DNA of 64,000 nt from QIJE01 sp048541835 (GTDB lineage Bacteria; SZUA-79; Acidulodesulfobacterales; Acidulodesulfobacteraceae), in assembly GCF_048541835.1 (NCBI RefSeq), contig NZ_JBLEOY010000002.1, forward strand, positions 1-64,000, read 5' to 3'. Both the position numbers and the translations under genes were made by a program. Shown one piece after another: positions 55,631 through 64,000 of this stretch. Position 1 is the stretch's first letter. The number at the start of each line of letters is the position of its first letter. The notes below the pieces were generated by a model, which saw only the letters and a list, made by a program, of their open reading frames with translations, had not been told where the DNA came from and did no database searches.

Positions 55631-56490
55631 TATATAATCTCTTTTAAAATAATCTTAGGTTGAAGTCGACAAAGTCCAGCAAATATTTTGCCTTGTATAC
55701 CTGCCACTTCAAATTTTTCTGCATGATCTAACCAATATGCACAATTGTCCAAATGAGTATCTTCAGAATGAACAGCTGCTGTAATAGAGTACTGACCAGG
55801 ACATATATTTAAAGGCATGCTAAAAGTACAAGTATATGTTTTGTCTTTTTCAAAACTTAGCACCTGCTCATGATGAAAAGTATTTGTACCAAAAATATCT
55901 TGCCCAAACTTTTCTCTCATTATAAATCCCAACCGTCATATTATCAAGCTCTTTTTTTGATTTTATACTAACCTCAATGGTAACATTTTCTCCCGAACTA
56001 ACAGTACTTGATAAAGATTTTTCACCTTTTAGATTAACTTCAATTATCTCAATGTCAAAAGTTCCACAAGAACTGTTTTGAGTATTTTTTATCTGCATCG
56101 TTTGTTCTTCATCATTTAGCTTTAGAGATGAGAAAATTGTAACTATTTATTACATCTTCCGGTTGCCCCTTTTTAGCTACTTCTCCTGCATTTAAGAGTA
56201 TAACTCTATCGCAAAGAAGTTTTAAAGAGTTTAAATCATGAGACACATATATTATACTCATATTTTCTTTTTTTCTATCTCTTAATGCTTTAGCATTAAG
56301 CAATAAAGCGGGCATCCCCCACACTTAAAGCTTCATCTACTATAAGTATCTGATGTTTTGAAAAGATAGCAATGGAAAAAACAAGCCTCATGCTCATTCC
56401 TGATGAATAGGTCATAATAGGCTCATCAATTAGTCACATAGTTCGCTAAACTCGATAATTTTACTTTTATTAGATCGTCCGCGCTGGATA
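55630..56490 (-). pseudogene. O-antigen ABC transporter ATPase Wzt, truncated and frameshifted
   Basis: Fragments from N to C: 'KIIEFSEL', 'IDEPIMTYSSGMSMRLVFSIA' (signature motif), 'ILIVDEALSVGDARF' (Walker B), 'SIIYVSHDLNSLKLLCDRVI' (switch His), then the carbohydrate-binding beta domain in two frames ('TFDIEIIEVNLKGEKSLSS', 'DLN'-type end 'YWLDHAEKFEVAG'). The first ~130 residues with Walker A are missing. At least three frame changes. An intact Wzt lacking the C-terminal domain is at 60.1 kb. Confidence 0.85.
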
Positions 56491-56606
56491 GAATAATTAT
56501 TAAAGCCTTTGCTTTTGCCATAAATTCACCCATTCTAAAATTTAATTAGTTTTTTGCACAATGAGCCATACTTATTATGGCATATTAGTCACTTGCAGAT
56601 GCTAAA

Positions 56607-56880
56607 TCAGAAAATGGAGTGTAATATCAAGGCAGTTACCGCAAATGATAAAATGATCATTACCAGATAGAAAAATGTTTTTTGGTTTATAGCAAAATGG
56701 AACTTATTGCCTAAAAAAAGAATCAGCAAGGACGGTATTAAAATTGCGGACAGTTTTAGCGCCTTAAGGGTTGAAAGACCGAGAAAGATATAAATAAATA
56801 GCCTAAAAATGCTGTCTGTGATTGCAACTATTTGAAACGTAGCCCTAAATACGCGCTTACCGTGGTGCTTCATTTGTGAG
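56607..56880 (-). pseudogene. C-terminal fragment of a TauE/SafE-type membrane permease
   Basis: 'MKHHGKRVFRATFQIVAITDS' then four short hydrophobic helices with 'IPSLLILFLGNKFHFAINQK'. This matches the second half of TauE/SafE anion exporters. The first half is missing and the sequence joins the endonuclease III-like fragment within about 10 bases, a deletion junction. Confidence 0.6.
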
Positions 56881-57064
56881 TTTTTAAGTTATTTATGGCC
56901 TTTTCAACATTAGTCCATGCGGTGTTTTGTGTCAATATTGCCCCGATCATAACCTCAAAATCCGATTCCGCAGGCCACCAGTTCATCTGTCCGTACTTAT
57001 CCCGCAGAATATCATAAATCTTTAACGAGATACCGTCGCTATTTTCTTTATTTTTATCCATCAT
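56870..57064 (-). pseudogene. N-terminal fragment of an endonuclease III-like glycosylase
   Basis: 'DILRDKYGQMNWWPAESDFEVMIGAILTQNTAWTNVEKAI' (shown here as one family block of conserved residues: WWPA, IGAILTQNTAW) is the start of HhH-GPD glycosylases. The frame stops after ~63 codons, before the helix-hairpin-helix and Fe-S cluster. Starts inside the 3' end of the arsR copy. Confidence 0.65.
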
Positions 57065-57373
57065 CACAATTAACACCCTTAATATCCTTTATGTTTCTTA
57101 CGCCGAGTACATTGCCATAAATACGTTCAATCTTTTTAAATGCCTTTTTATTGAGAAAATAATAAACCCATCTCCCCACTTTTCTTCTGCTGATTAATCC
57201 CGCATTTTTTAACGTAGACAAGTGGTGCGATACCAGCGTCTGATCAAGTCCAATCTCTTTATATATAACGCATACGCATTTTTCTCCGTTTTTCAATGCG
57301 GAAATGATTTTGAACTTACTCTTGTCTCCGAGTATTTAAGGTATTTCACAAGCTGTAATTCTTCTTTATTCAT
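57054..57373 (-). pseudogene. arsR: Second arsR copy, frameshifted
   Basis: 'NKEELQLVKYLK' from ATG 57373, then in another frame 'LGDKSKFKIISALKNGEKCVCVIYKE' and the winged helix. Very similar to the arsR at 7862 including the CVC metalloid site. A frame change near 57340 breaks the N-terminus. The start lies only 16 bases from the preceding pabB copy, and the 38-bp operator palindrome of the intact copy is absent. Confidence 0.85.
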
Positions 57374-57389
57374 ATAATTTTAGATACTT

Positions 57390-58408
57390 TTAATTCGGAA
57401 CATATATCTTGTCGATCATTCCATTATATTTTCTTTCAATGTCGCTATAAACGGTTATTCCGCCTCCACTTCGATAGAAACAATTAGACCCCTTACTTTC
57501 GATAAATCGTACCATAACTGAACTTTTAAGATTTTTTCCATCATATATTCCAAAAACCCTGGTATAATAACCCCTATCATCTAATTCGGTCTCCTCGATA
57601 ATCTCTAATGTTTTTCTTTTTGGGGCTCCGCATATAGAGCCTGCTGGTAGTATATTAAAAAGAATATCGCCTAAACGATGCGCCATGCCCGGCTTAATTT
57701 TACCCTCTATCTCGGACACCATCTGCAATAACTCACCTGAATTTGTTTTTATCTTGTCAATAAAGCAAAACTTATTAACCTTCACGTCGGAACAGACGAT
57801 ATTTAAATCATTACTTAAAAGGTCAACAACGGTCAAGTGCTCAGCCCTTTCTTTTTCATCATTTAAAAGCGTTTCTTTCGCATTTGGGGTAGTTGTTGCA
57901 AGTGTGCCCTTAATTGGATAAGTAAAAATTCTGTCCCTTATTACATTAATAAATATCTCTGGAGAAAAAAGAGTGAACTCACTCTCTTCATTCCTGAAAT
58001 AAAGTTTATATAGCGCCGAACTTTTTAGAAATATCTCTTCCAAGCTAAAATTTATTTTAATGGGATTTTTAAAGGTCAAATTTAAAAGGTATGAATCGCC
58101 GTTTTCCTGTTTCTTTATAACATTGTTGAACGCTTTTTTATAAATCTCAAATGGAATAGGATATTTTTGAATATTAAACTCTTTTTTGTCGAAGGCGTCG
58201 TTGGTATTTTTAAGCTGCCGATAGAATCTTTGTTATAGTTTTTTGCTCCGTCTATGGAATATTTGATATAAAAACCGTTTGATCTGTTTAGTTCGGACAA
58301 TTTTAAAACTATGGGGCGGTCTATTTTATAATCAATAATAAAGAGAAATTTAATTCTCTTTTCTGCGTAAAGATTCATCTTCTCAACCCAGTCCAGTTTT
58401 AAAAACAT
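57390..58408 (-). pseudogene. pabB: Second pabB copy, frameshifted
   Basis: Two ORFs: 58408-58115 and 58079-57390. They align along the whole length of the pabB at 6734: 'FLKLDWVEKMNLYAEKRIKF' start, 'YPIKGT', 'EHLTVVDLLSNDL' (Arg to Ser at a conserved position), 'ILPAGSICGAPKRKTLEII', 'YRSGGGITVYS'. Frame changes lie near 58200 and 58100. Confidence 0.88.
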
Positions 58409-58440
58409 TGGTAAAATAATTAGGTTAAAACTTCTTATCC

Positions 58441-59019
58441 TCAGTTAATATCAAGATTCGATTTTCTATTCCATATACGATAAAAGTTTCGTAAAGCGTT
58501 ATCTATTTCTTTTTTGTTTATTATATTAGGTTGCATTGTTATTCCGGTTTTCCGATGGACCGCAATTTCCATCGTAGCACGATGCCCCTTCGGCCGATGG
58601 TGACCAGTTTGCCGAACCCTCTCTAAATACAATGCCGGGAACTATAAACATTTTATTGTGCATGATATTCCAAAAACCATCGTCCTTCTTGGCTTTTATG
58701 TAAATATTTTTCACATTTGCAAGAATATATGTCCTATCGGTTCTATCTCGCATCTGCCTATTATCCCTGTATATAAAAATCTTAACCCCCTTATGTGCTA
58801 AGTGGATAAGATCCCTTGCGATTTTATAATTGGTAAAAGAAAATACATTACAACATAAAGTTTTTTAACCCTCAGCGATTTGTTAAGCCAACTAATATCT
58901 GTGTTTTGAAGGTTAGTTGCAGGTGAAAAATAAGTAATCGTCCCCGTTTATGCGGGTACATACGTGATAGATACTGATAATATCGAAAATAAAATGACGA
59001 TGACAATAAATTTTTTCAT
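58441..59019 (-). pseudogene. Second PLD-like nuclease copy, decayed
   Basis: From ATG 59019: signal-peptide-like start, TAA right after 'YVPA', then 'NTDISWLNKSLRVKKLYVVM', a frame change, 'ANVKNIYIKAKKDDGFWNIM', 'GSANWSPSAEGASCYDGNCG', another frame change and 'NFYRIWNRKSNLDIN'. It mirrors the gene at 6118. At least one stop and two frame changes. Confidence 0.88.
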
Positions 59020-59101
59020 AAACAAAAAACTCCTATATTTGCCTATTCCGAAACCTATATTAAGGCTTGTTTTTTTTGAGCAAGGATGGCATACTCTAAG
59101 C

Positions 59102-60123
59102 TTATAATTTAAGTGATCTCTTTTGTTTTTCTAAATCATATTTTATCATAATTTCAATTAGGTCGTTAAACTTGATTTCTGGATCCCATCCTAATCTTTC
59201 ATGGGCTTTTTTTGCGTTCCCCATAAGAGCATTCACATCTGCCGGCCTATAAAACTCTTTTGAGACCTCTACTAATACTCTGCCGGTTTTCTTGTCTATG
59301 CCTTTAGTGTTTACTCCTGCACCTTGCCATCCTATTGTATAGCCTGCAAATTTAAATGCTTTTTCGACAAATTCTTTTATTGTATGCATCTCGTTAGTTG
59401 CCAAGATATAATCGTCAGGTTCATCCTGTTGAAGCATAAGCCACATACCCTTTACGTAATCCGATGCATAACCCCAATCTCTCTTCGAATCCAAATTGCC
59501 GAGAATCAGTTTGTCTTGTAAGCCATATTTTATGTTTGCAACGGCCAGTGTAGTTTTTTTTGTCACAAATTCAAGACCACGAAGTTCCGATTCGTGGTTG
59601 AACAGTATGCCGCAAGAGGTAAACATATTGTATGATTCTCTATAATTTACCGTGATATGATGCGCATAAACCTTGGCGGCGGCATATGGACTTCTGGGGT
59701 GAAACGATGTTGTCTCTGTCTGTGGCATTTCTTTGGCATTACCGAACATCTCAGATGTTGAAGCCTGATAAAATTTAGCTTCAGGGTTGACATCACGCAG
59801 GATATCAAGCACCCTCAAAACGCCCATTGCATCGATGTAAGCATTGGTTGTTCAAACGACACACCTACGAAACTCTGAGCTGCCAAATTATATACCTCAT
59901 CCGGCATTATCTCTGCTATGACGTGCCTTATATTTGTAAGCTCCAACAAGTCCATGTAAACAACTTCTATTTCTTTTCCTATGCCGAGTTCATCTATTCT
60001 CCAATTACCCGAATTGCCGCTGCGTCTATCTGCACCGTATACCTTGTAACCTTTTTCTAGGAGTAATTTCGCCAAATATGCTCCGTCTTGACCACGTATG
60101 CCTGTAACTAAAGCCTTTTTCAT
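59102..60123 (-). pseudogene. gmd: GDP-mannose 4,6-dehydratase with one frameshift
   Basis: 'MKKALVTGIRGQDGAYLAKLL' (Rossmann) through 'AAQSFVGVSFEQPMLT', then one base is lost near 59825 and the other frame runs to the end: 'MGVLRVLDILRDVNPEAKFYQASTSEMFG', 'SPYAAAKVYAH', 'GLEFVTKKTTLAV', 'RDWGYASDYV' and 'EFYRPADVNALMGN'. All catalytic residues are present, so a single added base would make it whole. It converts GDP-mannose to GDP-4-keto-6-deoxymannose. Next to wzt-wzm in the same direction. Confidence 0.9.
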
Positions 60124-60147
60124 AAATATTGCCATCCAAATATGAAT

Positions 60148-60891
60148 TTATACACTTTTTATATATTCGTTTTTTACCTTACGAGGATCGCCAAACTCTT
60201 TTATTTTACCGTTTTCGAGGAACATTGCCTCATCACACACATTTGCTATATCATCTGGAGAGTGGCTTACTATTATGAGCGTTTTACCCTTTTCCTTGAA
60301 CTCAATAATCTTTTGTCTGCTCTTCTGTTGAAAATGTGCATCGCCGACGCCCATGATTTCGTCTAAAATGACTATGTCGGGATTTATATTTATGGCTATG
60401 GAAAATGCAAGCTTTATGTACATGCCGCTGGAAAATGTCCTTATGGGTTCATTTGCAACATTGCCCAATTCTGCAAACTCCAATATCTCATCATATCGCA
60501 ATTCTATTGTTTCCTTTTGCATCCCAAGCATAAGGCCGTTTATTAGAATATTTTCCATTGCCGTAAGCTCAGGGTTAAAGCCTGCACCAAGCTCCAAAAG
60601 AGGTGTTATTTTCCCACTTGTCATTATTTCTCCCTGAGTAGGTGAGATAATGCCGCATATGAGTTTTAGCAGGGTACTTTTCCCCGCTCCATTCTTCCCC
60701 ATTATGCCGAATGTGCAACCTTCTTTTACATTGAATGAGATATCGTCCAAAACGGTTAATGTAGGTTTTTTTGTTCCCCTGAATCCTTTATTTATCCATC
60801 CGACAAACTGAGTTTTTAATGACGAAGGTTTGTATGTTACCCTTTTAAATATCTTGGTGAGATTTTTTACTTCAACGACATTGTTATTCAT
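60148..60891 (-). CDS. wzt: O-antigen/polysaccharide ABC exporter ATPase
   Basis: 247 residues. Walker A GKNGAGKST, signature 'TFSSGMYIKLAFSIAI', Walker B 'PDIVILDEIMGVGD', switch 'IIVSHSPDDI'. Gate-helix region 'LLELGAGFNPELTAMENI' is typical of Wzt/KpsT. No C-terminal carbohydrate-binding domain, so export should not need a specific chain end. Three bases after wzm. Confidence 0.94.
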   Translation of the reverse strand: MNNNVVEVKNLTKIFKRVTYKPSSLKTQFVGWINKGFRGTKKPTLTVLDDISFNVKEGCTFGIMGKNGAGKSTLLKLICGIISPTQGEIMTSGKITPLLELGAGFNPELTAMENILINGLMLGMQKETIELRYDEILEFAELGNVANEPIRTFSSGMYIKLAFSIAININPDIVILDEIMGVGDAHFQQKSRQKIIEFKEKGKTLIIVSHSPDDIANVCDEAMFLENGKIKEFGDPRKVKNEYIKSV

Positions 60892-60894
60892 CTT

Positions 60895-61722
60895 TTATAC
60901 AAGCTCCGGAAACTCTTCCCTATGGGCGTGATAATACATATAGCCCAACGTATATACAACCAAGGCTATAACCATTAGAATAACAATTTCATACCATTTT
61001 GGAAAAACATTGTAGTAAAATATATCTTGATAGCATTTTATCAAATAAGCTAAGGGATTAATAAAAATAAGCTTTCTCAATTTGCCCGGTATCTGAGTAG
61101 AATAGTACATTATGGGTATTCCGAAAAATAATATCTGAAGCAGATTCATTACAATATGCTGCATATCCCTATAGAATACCTCTAAAGCACCGACAAAATA
61201 CCCTACGCCTACCGTGGCAAAAAATTCTATGACTATCAATAGGGGAAACAAAACGAGAGGAAAACCGACCTTAACGCGGAATATTGCTATAAAGAGAAAT
61301 AAAATAGGTATGGACAAAATAAAATTTATGAAATTTGACACAACCTTTACTATAATAATAATCTCAGATGGCAATGTTGACTTTGTTATGAAATATCCCG
61401 AACTTACAACGGACATCGTTGATTCGTTTATGGCCATTGAGAACCAATTGAACGGTAAAAGGCCGATAAACAGATAAACGGGGTATGCCTTCCCCACTGC
61501 TTTAAAAATAACCGTAAATACAAATGTGTATATCAAAAGCAGAAGAAGCGGGTTTAAAAGCGACCAAAAAAAACCTAGGTATGAGCCCCTATATCTGACC
61601 TTAAGTTCCTTTATTGCAAGCACCCATATCAGATATCTGTACTCAAAAAGTATCTTAAAGCCATAGCTGATGTTGTCTTTATGGTTACTTTGCACTGTAA
61701 ACTTATTTGAATTATCCTGCAT
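60895..61722 (-). CDS. wzm: O-antigen/polysaccharide ABC exporter permease
   Basis: 275 residues with six membrane helices. 'WVLAIKELKVRYRGSYLGFFWSLLNPL' at the N-terminus and 'GALEVFYRDMQHIVMNLLQILFFGIPIMY' are Wzm/ABC-2 hallmarks. Forms the inner-membrane channel with the following wzt. First gene of the transcription unit wzm-wzt-gmd on the minus strand. Confidence 0.94.
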   Translation of the reverse strand: MQDNSNKFTVQSNHKDNISYGFKILFEYRYLIWVLAIKELKVRYRGSYLGFFWSLLNPLLLLLIYTFVFTVIFKAVGKAYPVYLFIGLLPFNWFSMAINESTMSVVSSGYFITKSTLPSEIIIIVKVVSNFINFILSIPILFLFIAIFRVKVGFPLVLFPLLIVIEFFATVGVGYFVGALEVFYRDMQHIVMNLLQILFFGIPIMYYSTQIPGKLRKLIFINPLAYLIKCYQDIFYYNVFPKWYEIVILMVIALVVYTLGYMYYHAHREEFPELV

Positions 61723-62676
61723 ATTTTGTTCCTATATTATTAAGTATCCTCCCGCTTAGGACAATTGCGCCATTCTTAGCAATCCTAACATATAAAAAAG
61801 GATATGTAAACCTTTCCTGATACATATTGGGGCGGTATCGAATACCGTTAAAAAGCTCTGAAAGACGATATTCATAATATAATATGTCTCTTATACACAG
61901 TGTTATGTGGCGTTATTCTTTATAATATTCTTTTAATATTTCAATTCAATTTCTAATATGAAATTTTTTTATTTCTGTTGAATTACTTGCATCTTAGATT
62001 AAGTTTTTCGTGTATGTTTTTACAAACAATTTATAATCATCAATAAATCTCAATTAATACTTTATAAGTTGTTAAAATGTAATACCTGTTAATATTTGTA
62101 TTTTCAGTTTTCTTTGTAATATCAAAAATTAACTCTTTCCTGCAATAACATAATTATTTTAATAAGCAGATAACATATATTTTAATGATAAAATGTGTAC
62201 TTGTAATATTTTTCTTAAATTATAGAAATAATTTAACAGGAAATACCATTTTTGAGCAATATACATTGAAGATGAAGAAGATGGATTGTTAATACTCTTA
62301 ATATCTTCTTTATTCTTGATGTATTTGTATAACCTCAAAAGATTAATGCCTATTGCTCTGCAAATTATACTGTTTTTCACCCTTAATAAACCACGAAAGA
62401 CAGTTCGCTTCCATAGGAAAGAAATAATGGGATATTAAGCAGAGATAGATGAAAAGAAAAAATAGGTGCGACCCCTTTTTCCTCTTATTATGATTTTACT
62501 CTATATTTTCAAGTAAATTTTACTAAAATATAAAGTAAATTTGTCACAATCCGCCTTATTGACATTATATTTTAAACCCATATTATGGAAAGTAGTTTAA
62601 GTAAGATGTTATGTGCCCAAATCGTCAAGCGCCAACCTTTTGTTTTTTCAACATGGCAAGATTAGAGGAGAACGAT
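61723..62676. other. 0.95-kb AT-rich region without a gene
   Basis: Lies between the divergent wzm and a small secreted-protein gene and should contain both promoters. Several A/T runs; no ORF with proper start signals (a minus ORF at 62159-62380 has low-complexity Ser and no ribosome-binding site). Near 62464, AGGTGCGACCCCTTTTT resembles ends seen near insertion sequences, but I see no partner repeat. Confidence 0.45.
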
Positions 62677-62922
62677 ATGAAAATTAAATTACTAATAATG
62701 GCTACAGCGTTATTTCTTTCGCAGCAATCGGCATTTGCTGCATTGTGTCCTGATGGGTTTTATGTTGGCGGCTCAAGATCTACGCTGACACCAAGTGGTT
62801 CATATCTAAGTGGGTCTACGTGCAAGTTACAGCCTGACGGTTCGTATACCGGCAGGTTAAATTGGGGGGATAATATCGGGGTAGCGTCTTCTGAGGCTGT
62901 TGATAAAGCCTCTTCTCTATAG
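62677..62922 (+). CDS. Small secreted protein with repeated PDG/PSGSY turns
   Basis: 81 residues from ATG 62677, preceded by GAGGAG; the in-frame upstream ATG at 62611 lacks a ribosome-binding site. Signal peptide 'KLLIMATALFLSQQSAFAAL' with cleavage after AFA. Mature part: 'CPDGFYVGG', 'LTPSGSYLSG', 'TCKLQPDGSYTG', three short related strand-turn units with two cysteines that could bridge. No family named. Probably periplasmic or extracellular. Confidence 0.7.
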   Translation: MKIKLLIMATALFLSQQSAFAALCPDGFYVGGSRSTLTPSGSYLSGSTCKLQPDGSYTGRLNWGDNIGVASSEAVDKASSL

Positions 62923-62997
62923 TTCATTATCTAAAATAAAGGCATATTTTTTGATGATATAGATAAACAATTTTGTAATAGGTTAATAAGGAGAAAC

Positions 62998-63507
62998 GGG
63001 ATACCGCCCCAAATTTTGTGTAAATGTTAAAATCCGATAACATACAGAATGAAGAAACAGAAAGGAGATTTGACATGAACACAAAAGATTTAAGCAAGGA
63101 TTTGACAATAGATAATATATACTTCAAAGCATTAAGCAAAAACTGCAGGACACAGGATGGTCTGTCAAACCTAACCAAGCATTTTATGAAAAATATGATT
63201 GAAAATATGCTTAAAGCAGAACTCGAAGATCATATTCAAAACCACCAACACAGTTGAAGGATTCAATAGACAGATCAGAAAAATAACTAAAACCAAAAGA
63301 GGGTTTAATGATGATACTTCATTATTTAAGTTAGTGTTTTTAGCTTATAGAGATATTGCAAAGAAATAGGAAAAATCCATTCCAAACTGGGCTGAGATTA
63401 TATCTCAGTTTTCCATTATTTTTAAAAATAGACTTAATGGATATATAAGGTAAAATGGTGTATAATCAGATTAGTAAAAATGACTTACACAAAATAGGAA
63501 GCGGTCT
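62998..63507 (+). mobile_element. IS256-family element with internal deletion
   Basis: Left end GGGATACCGCCCCAAATTTT (62998 on) and right end (63470-63507, read inversely AGACCGCTTCCTATTTTGTG) are imperfect inverted repeats sharing ACCGC and TTTTGTGTAA. Between them are the transposase start ('LTKHFMKNMIENMLKAELEDHI') and, in another frame from ~63240, its end ('VEGFNRQIRKITKTKRGFND' up to 'RDIAKK'). The catalytic DDE core is missing, so the element is a non-autonomous remnant of ~510 bases. Confidence 0.85.
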
Positions 63508-63590
63508 TTAGAGTATTGTAAATCTTATTTTTCAGTGGCATATGCAAGAAGTAGAATGGCTCATGTATTTGTTGAATTTGAGGATAAAAA

Positions 63591-64000
63591 ATGATTAATA
63601 TTATTTTATGTGGTGAGAGTGAAACTCGTCTTTGGCCTATTAGTCGCACATTAATGCCAAAACAATTTGTAAAACTTTTTGGTGATAAGTCACTATTTTC
63701 AGCTTACAGTTGAAAGAAATGCTAAAGTTTGTAGTTCTCGAATGATAGTTTCAAATACTGAACAATATTTTTTAGCACTAGATCAGATAGAAGAGCTTCA
63801 TAAAGACAATAACCGCCACCTTCTTGAGCCCATATAAACACTGCACCTGCCTATTGCACTTGCTTGTATGGCGCGTAATCCTATGGAAATAGTACTTATT
63901 ACACCCAGTGATCATCTCATAAAAATGAGATGGCTTATGGTGAAATGGTTGAAAAAGCAAAAGTATTGGCAAATGAAGATAAATTGGTAACATTTGGCAT
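63591..64000 (+). pseudogene. manC: Mannose-1-phosphate guanylyltransferase (manC), broken and cut by window end
   Basis: 'MINIILCGESETRLWPISRT' then 'LMPKQFVKLFGDKSLFS', a frame change, 'VERNAKVCSSRMIVSNTEQY', a stop, 'LHLPIALACMARNPMEIVLI', 'TPSDHLIK' and further pieces. The pyrophosphorylase loop usually reads CGGSGTRLWP; here both Gly after C-G are Glu, which should destroy nucleotide binding. It would have made GDP-mannose for the gmd enzymes. The rest is outside the window. Confidence 0.82.

Noticed and set aside
62159..62380. 73-residue minus ORF in the wzm upstream region
   Set aside because: Low-complexity Ser/Ile/Lys sequence, no ribosome-binding site, no conserved pattern.
63509..63590. 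Open stretch ending 'SRMAHVFVEFEDKK' before manC
   Set aside because: Possibly the tail of a gene cut by the IS element, but too short to assign.
1..64000. tRNA and rRNA genes
   Set aside because: No T-arm-like GTTCGA..C blocks with matching acceptor stems and no rRNA sequence were seen on either strand.

Overview
The window reads as a piece of the chromosome of a low-GC Gram-negative bacterium. It has LPS genes (hldD), an ABC O-antigen exporter (wzm-wzt), a LolA-like protein and an ATP synthase block directly behind parAB. Arsenic and mercury-type metal genes, a PII/GlnA pair under a sigma-54 promoter, and the general gene style resemble deltaproteobacteria-like lineages of metal-rich or acidic water. 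That placement is inference; there is no rRNA gene or tRNA in the window to anchor it.

Layout. 1-5 kb: a restriction-modification-like island (Eco57I-type methylase C-terminus, RhuM, a helicase with a GIY-YIG-like N-terminus) and an hsdS remnant. 5-10.4 kb: a metal-response island with a MerR-type promoter, a small thioredoxin-fold protein, a MerR regulator, a secreted PLD-like nuclease, pabB, and arsR-arsD-arsA without a pump gene. 10.6-18.1 kb: a glycosyltransferase, an ORF-poor stretch, a two-gene CRISPR-type module (TIGR03986-like RAMP plus CARF-HEPN Csx1/TM1812-like protein, with no Cas10, Cas1/2 or array), and a catalase. 18.3-26.4 kb: mixed housekeeping genes (pabC-like, bacterioferritin, nfo, hldD, CDGSH protein, gltX, phosphate symporter, PHP protein). 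26.4-42.3 kb: a dense, intact core with a parS-like site, parA-parB, atpF'FHAGDC, serS, ftsK, a lolA-like gene, yajQ, glnB-glnA and ssb.

42.3-64 kb is very different. It is a junkyard of interrupted genes around an O-antigen locus: an rpmE remnant; a collapsed mod-fic-res restriction operon; a tract of glycosyltransferases, methyltransferases and sugar-nucleotide genes in which intact genes (including a three-module 1226-residue glycosyltransferase) alternate with frameshifted and fused ones; then a decayed second copy of the PLD-pabB-arsR block found intact at 6-8 kb; then gmd, wzt and wzm in good or nearly good condition; and at the end a deleted IS256-type element and a broken manC. Two copies of one IS256-type end, at 45.8 and 63.5 kb, suggest that insertion elements took part in the rearrangements.

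The most interesting system is the RAMP/CARF-HEPN pair at 13.2-16.4 kb. It looks like an effector plus a ligand-gated RNase without the machinery that normally makes the ligand.
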